This document shows, in pieces, positions 24,301-35,846 of a stretch of DNA of 64,000 bases; within the stretch, counting starts at the first letter, position 1, and each line of letters begins with the position of its first letter. The notes under the pieces are model-generated. The model had not been told where the DNA came from. It made no database searches and saw only the letters and a program-made list of their open reading frames with translations. Source of the stretch: Rotaria socialis (taxonomy: Eukaryota; Rotifera; Eurotatoria; Philodinida; Philodinidae); the NCBI GenBank assembly GCA_905331475.1, contig CAJNYU010002338.1, forward strand, positions 1 through 64,000, read 5' to 3'. A program made the translations under genes and the position numbers.

Positions 24301-25252
24301 GAGGTGAAGATGGTGTCCATTCTAGCTGTTCAGAATATGATTTTAATTTAAAATAATATAATGATACTTGTGTTAAGCGTGAATCCTAGAACAAATAGCA
24401 TCTATGTAGGTAAACATATTAATTTGTAATTGTATAACTTTTAATTCATTAAGTATATTAAGATGATCTTGAATTTTTCTGTTGATTTCTACGAGTGAGA
24501 TTGGTATATCTAAAAAAATATGACGTGTTATAAATTAAATTTTCAAAGGCAAAAACTATCGATTACGAACTTTGATCAAACTCGATGGATGCAGAATTAA
24601 GTAATTTACACAAATAGTTTTGTTTATTATCAAGTTCACTTCTTCGATGAACCAATTGACCTTCGTTAATTAATAGTTCTTGGATTTTTCTATCAATATA
24701 TATTTCTTGTTCTTTTAATTTTAGTTTATCAAATATTAACGTCTAAAGTCAAAATATAAAACTAATCAAAACAAAGACAAAAAGTACAGGTAATGATTTA
24801 ATTACATCTATAGAAGATGTAAGTCCAGTACGTTCAAGTAAATCTTCATAATCATCAAGTAATTGTTTTAATAACTGTCGCCGCTTTCCTAACTGTTCTT
24901 GATACATAGATATTTTATCATCAAATAATTTCTAAAATAAAATAACTATTATCAACAGTTTTCAAATGCTTCAATCATAATACTACTTGTGTGTGCTCTT
25001 CAACTTTTTCAGCACGAGATAACCATTGATGTTCATTAAAACCAAATGAAGACCATAAATCATACCAATTAGCGCATGTTGTTGTACGGTCTAATACGAC
25101 TGAGTTTCTATTATCCATCAATGAAAGACTTTTACTAAAGAGAAAGCAACCAGAAAAATGATTAGTGCTAAAGAAAAAGTAAAAAAAGTAACATACAATT
25201 GACTTTCTAATGTTTGAAAAACTGAGTTTTTCTTTAACCGAAGTATCGACAT
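21318..25252 (-). CDS. PRC1: PRC1/MAP65/Ase1-family antiparallel microtubule bundler, with one internal stop
   Basis: Thirteen exons keep frame from ATG at 25252 to TGA at 21318: 25252-25197, 25134-24987, 24931-24806, 24742-24571, 24509-24439, 24385-24212, 24143-23988, 22680-22533, 22473-22337, 22284-21985, 21928-21593, 21538-21413, 21359-21318. That is 664 codons against 620 residues in human PRC1. The N-terminal two thirds is coiled-coil; the spectrin-like microtubule-binding region contains LDAYDRWLSFWNEF and KASTDPGRFHVRG, matching PRC1 KASDPNRF..RGG. A basic Pro/Thr-rich tail with an AP repeat follows. PRC1 cross-links antiparallel microtubules of the spindle midzone for cytokinesis. Codon 410 (22243-22245) is TAA, directly after the conserved RG. 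All other joins are intact. Intron 7 (22681-23987) is 1,307 bp while most of the others are around 50 bp. It could be a null allele, a consensus error or readthrough. Confidence 0.85.
22681..23987 (-). other. 1.3-kb intron of the PRC1 homologue
   Basis: Bounded by a good donor (GTAAGAG, after codons for FMIKQ) and a TTCTAG acceptor. The interior is AT-rich with no recognised exon, repeat or transposon ends. It is more than ten times longer than most introns of the gene, so an old insertion is possible. Confidence 0.6.
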
Positions 25253-27471
25253 TTCGAATTATGAAACAGATAAGTGGAAAATAGTTATTAGCGGATCTTT
25301 GTTTTTGATAACCAACGATATATTACTATATGGTGAGGATTCATTGCAAATACTGACATCTATGCAAATCAAAGTTGAGTTTTATCAAAGTCTATCATAA
25401 TGCTCTGATCGGTATGTAAACGTTGATACATATTTTAAAAATATGCTTTATTTGGAATAAGATTTCTCATTACTATATAATTCTCATTGTTTGAAAATAA
25501 AGATGGGAGCAATCTTTGAGACCAAAAAGAACAGAATCTTGCATAGCGATTGATTGAAAGATTCAAGTAAAATGTGATTATAAATATTTTTCTTTACTTC
25601 AGCTAAATCTTTTGAATATATTCGATTTTGTCAATATAAAATAACATGGTCGTTTCTATTATCGTTCAAACAATTCAGTCACATTGTTCTAATGAGAACA
25701 ATCATGAACAAAAAGGACAACATTTATTGGAGCTGATGATATTTCCGATACTATTTTTAATACGAAGTAATGAAACCAAGTTTCAAGGCTTACTCATACT
25801 GATATCTACATTGAGACTTAAAGGTATCGATTGTACCATTTTCCATATCATTGATTCATGTGGTTACATTTATGTACGTATATCAAATTTTCTTTTCAAA
25901 TATCTTTAAATAGTCTTGTTTTTGTGTAGTTTTGAATCGCATGCAGTTTTAAAAACATAACTATTTATTATTTTATGTAAACTTTTGAATATTTTTCAGT
26001 CGTATATCATACATTGGAAAAAAAGATTATCATCGATGAAAGAAATGGTTTAGTTTCGGTTAAATTCTATTTTCTTTATCGGTATTGATCGATTTATACT
26101 AATGCAAGTAAAACTTTTATATTTCTTTCAAATGAAAAAATAATAAATTTCCAAGAACAATATACTTTTATAAAATTTACCAAATACTGATATATTGAAA
26201 GGAAAACGACTACACAAGACATACTCTAGTCAGTTTTAGATTACATATTTATGTTAATACTAAAAAATAACGGATCCTAACACTTCAAAGTCGTTGAGAG
26301 TTTACATATATCAATATGAACTAACTCAAACAAAATTATGTTTGATCTACTAACTTGAAATTCATCAGTTGTTGTTAAAAAAGAAGCTATTTAAATAGTT
26401 CATCAGCCTATGTTTATCTCAATTGATCATATTGAGGCAGAACTATTCGACTCTTTGCTTTTTTGGTAGTTGTTTAAGGTGGTCTATCATGCACAATTTA
26501 CTTTATCTACATTTTGCTATTAAACATAGATTCATTGTACTGATTATTGATGTTTCTATTTAAGTATGATATTTATTTTTTGTCAAAGTTACGTACACAA
26601 AAGAATATTATCTGTCTGACTGAGATTTTTCTTGAAATCAATTCAACTGTATAAATAATAGTTATTATTATTATGTTTTATTTAGTTAAACTGTCGATAT
26701 CAATATTCTTCACTCATACTTGAAATTCTCAGAATATCAATCGATTCTATATATGTTATTCTAATATTTAACATGATACATTTACAATAAAACTCCCATC
26801 GATAATATTTTTCAATTACGATTGTTTGCATATCAATCGAAAAGAAATTATTTTATTGTTTTTCTGTCACATGTTAACGTTTTCTTTCATAGAATAGTTA
26901 GTTTTCAATGTAATTTGTCATTTTCTTCCCAAATATATAAATAATATGATGTCTATGTTTTAGGGTTTTATTTTGCTTTCCCTTAATGACGCATTCCTGT
27001 CAATAGCAAGTTCGCTCTTTCCTGCATGAGACGCAAACGAAAAAATAAATTAGTGGTTTGATTATAACCTCTGTATATTGAAAAATCAATGGATGGAAAT
27101 TTTTCTCTACCTACAACCACGAACACACATTTTTTTATAAAAACAACATCGATACAATCCCTACAAAATACAAGTATGACTGTCTTTGATTGATTAGAAA
27201 AAACATTTATGTCTCTTGATCGTCGCCTAAAATTAAAGTTAATAAGTTTCAAAAAAGAAACTAACCACTAAATTATTTTAACATTTTCTGTACAGATAAA
27301 AAATAAAAGAACATAAATTACAATTTCTAGTAACTAAATAAATAAAAAAGATTTCATATCAATTCATAAGCAATTTCAAATAAAAGTCTACCATAACTCA
27401 TGCATATTTATCAATAACGTAGAAAACTATGGTCTATTTATTTATTTGGTATATTTTTTGTACTTTTAGAA
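25253..27471. other. Intergenic between PRC1 and ARH-SAM genes
   Basis: Divergent 5' ends of two genes share this 2.2-kb AT-rich spacer. Short frames at 25646-25909 (+) and 26983-27252 (-) show no domain. I could not identify promoter elements with confidence. Confidence 0.4.
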
Positions 27472-29802
27472 ATGATTAAACAATCAGAAAGACATTCTAA
27501 ATGTCAATATCAAGCAGGTACGATCTATAAATTGTCTATTACAAAGAAACAAGCGCATCTTTCAAATTCATCTTTGTGTCTTTAGACAAAGCATGGCTAG
27601 ATATTCAATATGATTCGGATAATGATGTAGTAAGACCTCTCGAACTTGAAAAGCAAATGGAAGATCCACCAATTCGTATCGATAGTGATTTACTGGATCA
27701 TATATGTGGTTCAATGATTGGGATGGCTTTGGGAGATACTCTAGGTGCTCATGTAGAATTTCAACCTCATAAATATCTTGTACAACATCCGGTTACTAAA
27801 CTCATGGGAGGTGGTACTTGGGGCCTCAACAAAGGAGAGGTATCTTCCATCGTGTGAATATATCGTTTCACTTTTAAAGTAACAACTGTGAAAGTTAAGA
27901 GGATAGTGGAGAATCAATTTTACAGTCACAATTTTCGACATACTTTAATCGGAACTTCTTGTCAGAAATGTATTCAATTCATAGAATATATTTGAGGATG
28001 ACGAAAGATTTCTGAATTTGCCTTTTTGTTTTTATTTTACACTTACGTACATAAAAGAATCCTTCATATCAGAGAGACTATATGGTCTCAACATAAAAAG
28101 CAATATATAATATTGTCTAGTTATCTAGAAAAAATAATTTTCATTTCTAAGTTTTATCAATAATATCCAATATCCAAGTATAATTTTTTTACATGTGCTT
28201 TTATAACTTTTAAAATGTGTGTACTTTAGTTTACTGACGATACATCGATGGCTATTTGTCTTGCAAACTCATTAATAGCTCGTCGTAATTATGTTGCTTA
28301 CGATCAATTAACTCGTTACAAATGGTGGTATCGAGACGGTTATATGTCTTCAGTAGGCTATTGTTTTGATATTGGCACGGCAACGAAGGAATCGTTGGAA
28401 AAATTTGAATCTCGGCAAAAGAAATTTGCGAAAAAACATAATATTCCTCTTGATCACTTAGATTATCTTTCAGACCCGGATCTTTTGAAAGAGTTTGATG
28501 TGAAATGCAGTAGAAAAGATTCGGCTGGAAATGGAGCACTCATGCGGCTTGCTCCTTTGGCACTCTTTTTTCATAAAGATCCTTCTATAGCTGTTGAACT
28601 TTCGGGACAAAGTGCACTGACTACTCATAGCGATCAGAAAGCCTATGATGCATGCCGCTACTACGGGGCTCTGATCGTCGGCGCTCTACATCGTAAAAAG
28701 AAAAGCGATTTACTCGGCAAAAAGTTTTACTCGACGCATAAAAAATGGTTTAATAATAAACCTCTTCATTCGGATATTCAATCAATTGCCAATGGCTCAT
28801 TTAAGAAGGATGGATATCGTGAAGGTATTCGAGGTAAAGGTTTCGTCACTAATTCTCTTGAAGCTGCTTTATGGGCGTTTTGGTCTGATGAAGGAGACTT
28901 CAGAAAAGGTGCTCTCGCTGCTGTCAATCTGGGTGACGATACTGATACAACAGCAGCTATCTATGGTCAATTAGCTGGTGTATACTATGGTTATAAAAAA
29001 TTACCCTCCGATTGGATTGAACGGTTGTATGCCAAAGAATTTATTCTAAGTTTGAGTAAATGGATCGCCTATGAAGGTTTAAATTGGTCATCAGAAGCAC
29101 CAGCATCGGCAAGCACATCGGAGCATGACAAGCAGCCACATTTCGAAATTTCACAAAATTCAAGTACGCACTCTGAAGCAGAAAAAAATCCAAAGGATGC
29201 CTCAAGATCAACAGAGATAAAACCATATGTAAAACTAGAATTATCTTCAAAACTTGAATCATTAAAAGACCATAATCCAGATTATATATTACAACGAAAT
29301 ACTATCATGGATTCGTATCTTGCTGTGGCATCTGATTCGGATGGCTTAACTACAGCTGCTAGTTCCAAATCATTACAACACGATAAACACACGTCAACAC
29401 AACAAGGTAAAACTTGAAAGTTTTCAATGGATAGTTTTTAAATAGCATGATAATAGATAACATTTCATAGTAGTACTTACAAAAAAAGATTTCTTCAACA
29501 GTATATTAAGAATACTTAAACATTATTATATATCTGCCGTAGGATCATTTATTCATGACAACTATGAATCTTGTGAAGATGTTTGTAAATGGATGAAATC
29601 CTTGGGAAAGGAATATAAAAAGTATATGGAAATCTTTCGGAGGAATCACGTTGATGGATATTGGCTATTAAATCATATCGACGATAAAACACTTAATGAG
29701 TATGGAATAGATTCGTTAACACACCGACAAACCATCATGACTAATATTGAACAGTTAAAGAAGAAGTGCCGGGCAAATAACTCAATCGATTCACAAACAT
29801 AA
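27472..29802 (+). CDS. ADP-ribosylglycohydrolase (DraG/ARH family) fused to a SAM domain
   Basis: Four exons keep frame: 27472-27517, 27586-27839, 28230-29406, 29543-29802 (578 residues). The ARH fold carries the metal-binding motifs in order: GDTLGA (65-70), FTDDTSMA (101-108) and NLGDDTDTTAA (from about 333). These bind the divalent metal pair that removes ADP-ribose from modified proteins. A Ser/Thr-rich, probably disordered linker spans about 400-490. The last exon encodes a SAM domain (about 500-560: VCKWMKSLGKEYKKYMEIF, then HVDGYWLLNHI and LTHRQTIMTNI). SAM domains mediate homo- or hetero-oligomerisation. The ATG at 27472 is chosen because the tiny first exon splices in phase to the second; a non-ATG start at 27576 is not needed. 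The substrate linkage (Arg, Ser or other) is not predictable. The SAM fusion is unusual compared with the ~360-residue vertebrate enzymes. Confidence 0.88.
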
Positions 29803-31221
29803 ACTGCGCAATATTCTTTTCTTTTATACAATTGTAAACATCAAATATGCGATACTGTGACATGCTAATAAGTATTAAAAGTTCGATGAATTCAAAAATA
29901 AGATCTTTGATTTATTGAAATACTCTTTAGTAAAATGTTTGAATCGAAAAAGAAATTCTTGAAAAGACTAATTTAAAGATGTCATTCGATCTTTAATTTT
30001 TGTAAAGATCTGATTGTTTATCTTATCTTTCTGGTTTGTTCTAACTAGTGTTTACTTATTACATGTCATATGACATGTATCGATAGTGTTTGATTATCAT
30101 CGTATACAATTCATAACATCAAAAATGAAACTATTCATAACACTAACAGTAGATGGAGCTCCATTTAAATGCAAGTCTTAGACTAAAACGAGTTAGAATC
30201 AATGTATTTTGGTAAATACTTGCTGTATATGTGATTGATTGTTTTTTGATTCAGAATCGACTAATTTCTTTTTCATATTGTTTGAATATCTCGGAAATAT
30301 AATATTGCTTTTAAATGTTTTAAATTACAAAAATAGTTTGTTTGAAATAAAATATCCTTGATGATAACTTTTTCTGTATTCAAATGATGAAATTTATACT
30401 AAATAAAATACTAATAATAGAAGAAAATTTAATTCACATAAGTATTGTAAACATTATGTGACAATATCAACGTTTTTCTTGAGATTGAACTGAGAAAAAT
30501 AAGAGAGATTTTTATGAATCACCAAAATGAAAGATGAACTGGAAGATAATCTATGAATTTCTTATTGATGTTTCTTAAACTGAATTATCCAGGAGCTTCA
30601 TTCTTGATGAGACACATTTTCTAAATTACTATGGCAATAAATAGTAGCATGTTTCATGCTTCAAAATAGACGTAACATAAAAGAATAAGTTGTCTGACTT
30701 CAATTATTAAATATTGTAGTGCCGATGTTCTCACTCGTCTCAATCTGTACGTTCAATGTATTAACCATAAACTGTTAATATTTATCCATTAAATACTAGA
30801 TCTTTAAACTGTGGTCGTAAGCATTTATTTATTAATTAAAATGTGCTAGCTGTAATAAGAGACAAAATTGTTATTTTTGTGCTCGTGTTTATTATATGTT
30901 TTGAAAACGAATGTAAAGTGTGTAAACATGTATCACAACTACGCAAGTATATTTTTTAGGAAGCCACGTTGTCACAAGTAAGAAAGAATCTCAAGATTAA
31001 ATTGAATAGAAAAAAAAACAGAACTAATGTTGGAATTCTTATATATTTTGGAGGAATGATAAAACTAATCAATGGCTTTCTTAATATCATTCCATTCACT
31101 TTCTAAAGTAAACCAACAATATTCTTCAAGAAAAAAACACAAATAAAAAATATTAATCGTCGAGATTAAATTATCGATTATGATCAGATGTTGTTGATGA
31201 TAATAGAGCAGTATGGTTGAG
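29803..31221. other. Intergenic, convergent 3' ends
   Basis: AT-rich spacer between the convergent 3' ends of the ARH-SAM and taxilin genes. An ACATGTCATATGACATGT palindrome lies at about 30061-30078. Nothing else was recognised. Confidence 0.45.
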
Positions 31222-33095
31222 TTAATCATGTACATTTATTGATGTTTCGGAAGATTTTAAGACATCTGAAGCAACTATTTTATCTTTGTCAAAAATTGAT
31301 GCAACTTAAAAAGTAATAAATCATATATTTTAAAACTCTATAATAGTTACCTGTAACAGAATCTGGTGCACTATTTTCAATTCCAGTGACTATAGGAATA
31401 TTTGTCGATGATTTTGTTAGATCTTTAACTTTTGCTTTTAGATCTAATCTTTCTTGTTGTAGATTTCGACATAGTCTATCGAGTTTATCAACTTTAATGT
31501 CTAATTGTCGTTTTTCTTTTTCCAATAATTTCATCTTAAATAAATTTAAAAAATTCGTAAAAAAAGGGAAATTTTTCAGCTTCAATATTTTATACATCTT
31601 CATTTGATTTTCGTTGATTCTGCTCAGTTGTGTCCCATCGTTGACGAAAATCATTTTTTTCTTGTTCTAAACTTTTTACTTTGTTTCCCATTCTTTCGAT
31701 TTCCTTATGACATGATGTTACCATTTGATTACTTTGTTGAATGGCATTTTCAAATTCTTGATGACGTTCAACATAAATTGTTAATTGAGATCGAAGGCTT
31801 AATTCAGATATAGTTAATTCTTCACATTTTTTATATAGAACTGCTCGATCAGCTTCGCTCTATGATTTACCAACAAGAAAAAAATAAGAATTTTTTTCAT
31901 TAGAAAAATTCTGCAAAAAAATCTTACCACTTGTCTTTCTTGTTTAATTAATTCTGTTTGTTCATTAAGTAATAAATGACTTTTTTCTAAACTACCTTCA
32001 GCTAAACGTAATTCAATTTTTTTCTTCTTCAATACTGCTTCATATTCCTAAAAAAAGATTTTTATATAAAGGATTTGAAAAAAACTTCCAACTGGAACTT
32101 TACTGTTTCTCGTAATTCATAATCTTTAACAACCGATGCTAATTGTTCAGACAATTGAAGATTTCGTTCACGTAGCGATGCAGATTGTGTGCTATAATTT
32201 GATAATTGTGATGTTATTTCATCAATTGTCGTCTTAAGAAAAACGTAAAGATGATGACTAGAATAAAATCAAAACATAAATACTTGAAACTTCTTAGCTA
32301 ATTCTTGACGTTTTGTTTCATCATCTTGCTGTTTTCGAGTACTTTCATCCTAAAAACAAATTTCGAGTCAAACAACTATTAGTTGTAAATTGATTACTCG
32401 AATTTGTTGATTATGTTTATGAAGTTCTCGACACAGACTCTCTAATTTAGTTTTAGCAGCGGATGTACGACTATTTTCAAGCAGTATTTGATCTCGTTCA
32501 CGACTTAAACCTATTGATCGTTTGTCCGATTCATTTATTTTTGCTAGAGTTAAACGATTTTGTTCTTGCAGTTCAGCTAATTTTGTTGCTAATAGTAGGA
32601 CATTTTTTTGTGGGTCTGCATCACTTAAAGTTTTCATTAAATTTTCTAAAGAAAAAAATGATTTAAAAAATGAATTATTGTTTCAGTTAGACATACGTGC
32701 TACTTCATGTCTACTTGGATGTTTTCCAGAATCGTTATTCTTATTGGACGAAGAACTATCATCGTCGTTTGTCACTGATGAAATTTTATCATTTACCTTT
32801 TTATTTTCTTTAGAATCAGCTGCTAGAAAAGTAAAATGTTCATTGTATGGAATGTCTTCGTAGATAAAATACCTAATTTTTCTAATTTTTCAATAAGTTT
32901 AGCACCAATGGCTGTTTGTCCAGGTGTTCGAGCAGCGGTTGTTGATAAAGATTTATCAAGACTTTTATCTTCATTAGTAGTTAGAAGATTATTTGAATCG
33001 ATTATTTGTGAAAGTTGTTCAACAGCTGACATTTGATTGGAATTCAATGAAGCATTTTCATTGATTTCAGATTCAATATTCGAAGTCATTTTCAA
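31222..33095 (-). CDS. TXLN: Taxilin, syntaxin-binding coiled-coil protein
   Basis: Nine exons keep frame: 33095-32873, 32822-32697, 32645-32398, 32349-32284, 32232-32104, 32047-31928, 31859-31596, 31534-31351, 31304-31222, giving 480 residues. After an acidic, Ser-rich N-terminus the protein is one long coiled coil with taxilin hallmarks: LCRELHKHNQQI, then LRERNLQLSEQLASVVKDYE, QLTIYVERHQEFENAI and, near the end, LDRLCRNLQQERLDL. Taxilins bind free syntaxins and take part in vesicle traffic and, for some members, in centrosome-related functions. The model may start at 33095 or at a second Met at 33089. An acceptor-like TTTTAG just upstream suggests a 5' UTR intron. Which vertebrate paralogue (alpha, beta, gamma) it matches cannot be decided by eye. 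Confidence 0.87.
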
Positions 33096-33960
33096 ATTTT
33101 CAAAATCCTAAAACAATATCAATATAGATAATTTCAAGATTGAATATAAACTCAAAATAGAACTCAAAACTAAAAGAGAATAACAAAAGTCATGGTTACA
33201 TTTATCTTTTTTTCCAATTCTCAATGATATTCATACGTTGTCGAATATCCAGTCAATCATCGATTAAATAAAACTAATTAAAAAAAAACTTCTTTATTTC
33301 TAAAAAAATTAAACAGAGGATGCCCTAAAGTTGAAAAGACAATAATTTTCAATTAACATTATGAAGCTTTCCCATTTTTCTGATGGAATTTGTTACAACT
33401 TGAGAGGATACCAAATATGTGATTGAGCGACCTCTATTGTGAACATTTTCGTTTCGGAGTAATGCATACACTGGCAAATATTTTCGTAAGAATATTAATT
33501 GTAATTTCAACGAGTTCAAAATTTTCTCATTTTGTTTCTCATTTTGAATATTTATTTTTAAGACAATTTTTAAATAAGGAAATCATCCGGAAAAATTGTT
33601 CAGAGAGTAATCGAAGCAAAAATGTATATCGATTAAAATTTAAAGTGTATCTGAAAGATGAAATAATCATTACCAAACTATTCATTTGAGGGTTCCCAAG
33701 GACTATGGAATAAGAATCCCTCCGTAATCTTCCCATAGTTCTACGAATGTTGAAATCAAGCAAATGCAATATTCTGACATTCATGAATAGGAGAACTATG
33801 AGAAAACTGATGGTCAGTTTTCGTTTTCCTGAAGAATTATTATGGTATCGCTGACAATTCCTCTTCAGTTTAGTAATTTCCATTTCTAAGATCTCGAACA
33901 CTGCTAGGAGAGTTATCACTTAAGTACAAAACGAAATTTATTCGATTGACAATATGAATA

Positions 33961-34009
<49 letters not shown>

Positions 34010-34154
34010 TGAGATTAAATATTGACAAATAAAATACGGCGATTCATGTTACAGTAAAAAGAGCAAACTATCATTTACTACTAGAATAAATAGAGATAAG
34101 AGTGATTGCGATTTATGAAAAAGACAAAAAATGATCTGTAATAGTTTTATTCAT
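33096..34154. other. Intergenic, with AT and T-run repeats
   Basis: AT-rich spacer. A 126-codon minus-strand frame at 33539-33919 has no domain signature and overlaps a plus-strand frame; I do not call it. The (TA)n and poly-T tract is listed separately. Confidence 0.4.
33965..34010. repeat. (AT)14 followed by an 18-base T run
   Basis: Perfect AT dinucleotides at 33965-33992 run directly into a poly-T tract at 33993-34010, about 150 bp from the 3' end of the LIN-7 gene. Confidence 0.9.
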
Positions 34155-34824
34155 TCATTTGTTTATTGGTGAGGTTGCTGGCTTTCTTGGTGCACGTTGT
34201 TGTTCAAAACGATTTTCCATTTCAATTAGAACTTGCGGCGAATATCGTACAACTAATTTTACGGTACCTTGAGCTTGTTTAAGTAAATCAACAGCTTTTT
34301 CATGATATTCATTTTCAACAGATACGCCATTTACAGATAATAATTGATCGCCTTTTTTTAATCCACCATGCTTCCAAGCAACACCATTTGGGATAATACG
34401 TGATATATAAATAGGAGAATTTTGTTCTCGACCACCCATTACATTAAATCCAAGTCCTTCAGCTGTTTTGGGTAATTCAATAACACGTGGATGAGAATGA
34501 CCTTCACTAGCGGCAAAAGCAGCAACCTAAAAGTGAATCGGAGTTTATAATGATGTATTTGAAAGAGACTTTCGTTTAACTTACAGTTGCTTTAGCTGTA
34601 GCATTTGCTCGTACTTCTGGTGAACCAGTTATTTGTACTGTTTCATAAATTTTCTCGTAAATTTCAAGTACAGCATGAAAAAAATCACTTTGCAATATCC
34701 GTTGTAATTCAGATAACTTTTCTGCGGGAATCTCACTTGTTGTACGAAGACGATCAATCAAAGCAATTGCTCGTTCGACATCTTTTTCTAAATTAAGTGA
34801 TGATTCACCTGTTATGCTTGTCAT
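34155..34824 (-). CDS. LIN7: LIN-7 (Veli/MALS) scaffold, L27 plus PDZ domains
   Basis: Two exons (34824-34585 and 34526-34155) join in phase 0 and give 203 residues, the normal family length. The L27 domain lies at about 10-65 ([31 protein letters not shown]). The linker [20 protein letters not shown] is essentially the vertebrate sequence. The PDZ domain starts with the carboxylate-binding loop GLGF at about 104-107, then [20 protein letters not shown] and [17 protein letters not shown]-7 pairs with LIN-2/CASK and LIN-10 through L27 and sorts receptors, channels and junction proteins to basolateral or synaptic membrane through PDZ. The start is taken at the ATG just after a TTTCAG acceptor, which implies a 5' UTR intron. 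Confidence 0.96.
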
Positions 34825-35846
34825 TATCTGAAACATTGAAATTTAATAATTACAATAAACTAAAATAAAACCCATAGAAATTTCTAGATTTATGAATTTT
34901 AACCCAAGAAAATATGAAGTACTACAGTTAGGATATTTAAATGTTACGAAAGAACTAGAATTTAATTAAATGAAATAGATGCGCTGCTGTGACTTCATAC
35001 ATTATAGTACTGACAAATTCAATCAATATCAATAATTCCTTTTTTCCACTTTTCCAGTATATTGATAATCAATTTCGTATCAATCAAGATTAAGATAACT
35101 TCAATTAGCATTTATACTAACCATAATGTTATCAAATACAGAATCTCAAACAAGAAGATTACGACTAGCTGCTGTATTAATGGGAAGAAAATCAACTTGC
35201 ATCTTTACATCTAGACATTATTTCAACAATTCAAGCTATGTAAAAGATACACTGTAGTTGTTGCCGTATGCTAGGATAGAAATGGTTCGAAGATTCCAAA
35301 CTTCTAAAATAAACTAGTCAACAGGATTCTTAAAATAAAAATAATCCTACAAATCGAAAATTTTAGTATTCATGTTTCCTCCAACAGCATGGTTGAAATT
35401 TTTAGCAATCATTATACTGTTATAGACCTCAGTAGCAGAATTAACATGGTGCTACGGTTCTACATGATTGATTTGTCTATCCTATCCATGATAAAATTAT
35501 TCTCGTATTTAATAGTTTAGACGGAAACTTTTTCCAGATTCACCATATCGAATTTAACAAAAATAGCCATAATGTTGTTTAAATAGGCAGTATTATATTT
35601 CTTGTTCATCATTTTAAATGATATTAAATCTATTCCAAATTAATTTCATCGACTTGGAAACAAAAAAGTCTTACTTTAATCTAAAAAACATATTGAAATA
35701 AGTTAATCTGTTAAAATATATTTGTTAAATTAATTTGATCGATAAAAATATTATTGCTTGGTTAATGGAATGTAAATAGAAGTTAATATGAAATATAAAT
35801 AAATAAAAAAATTGCATGAGGAAAAACAAAAAAAATGAATTTGTTG
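34825..35846. other. Intergenic between LIN-7 and EXOC4
   Basis: AT-rich, mostly stop-dense. A 43-codon plus-strand frame beginning near 35129 is open but has no recognisable motif. Promoter elements for LIN-7 presumably lie here but could not be identified. Confidence 0.4.

Noticed and set aside
33539..33919. 126-codon minus-strand frame between taxilin and LIN-7
   Set aside because: No recognisable motif, no splice context, and hydrophobic/basic composition typical of AT-rich random frames.
35129..35260. 43-codon plus-strand frame between LIN-7 and EXOC4
   Set aside because: Too short, no motif, and no sign of splicing; kept only as a remark.
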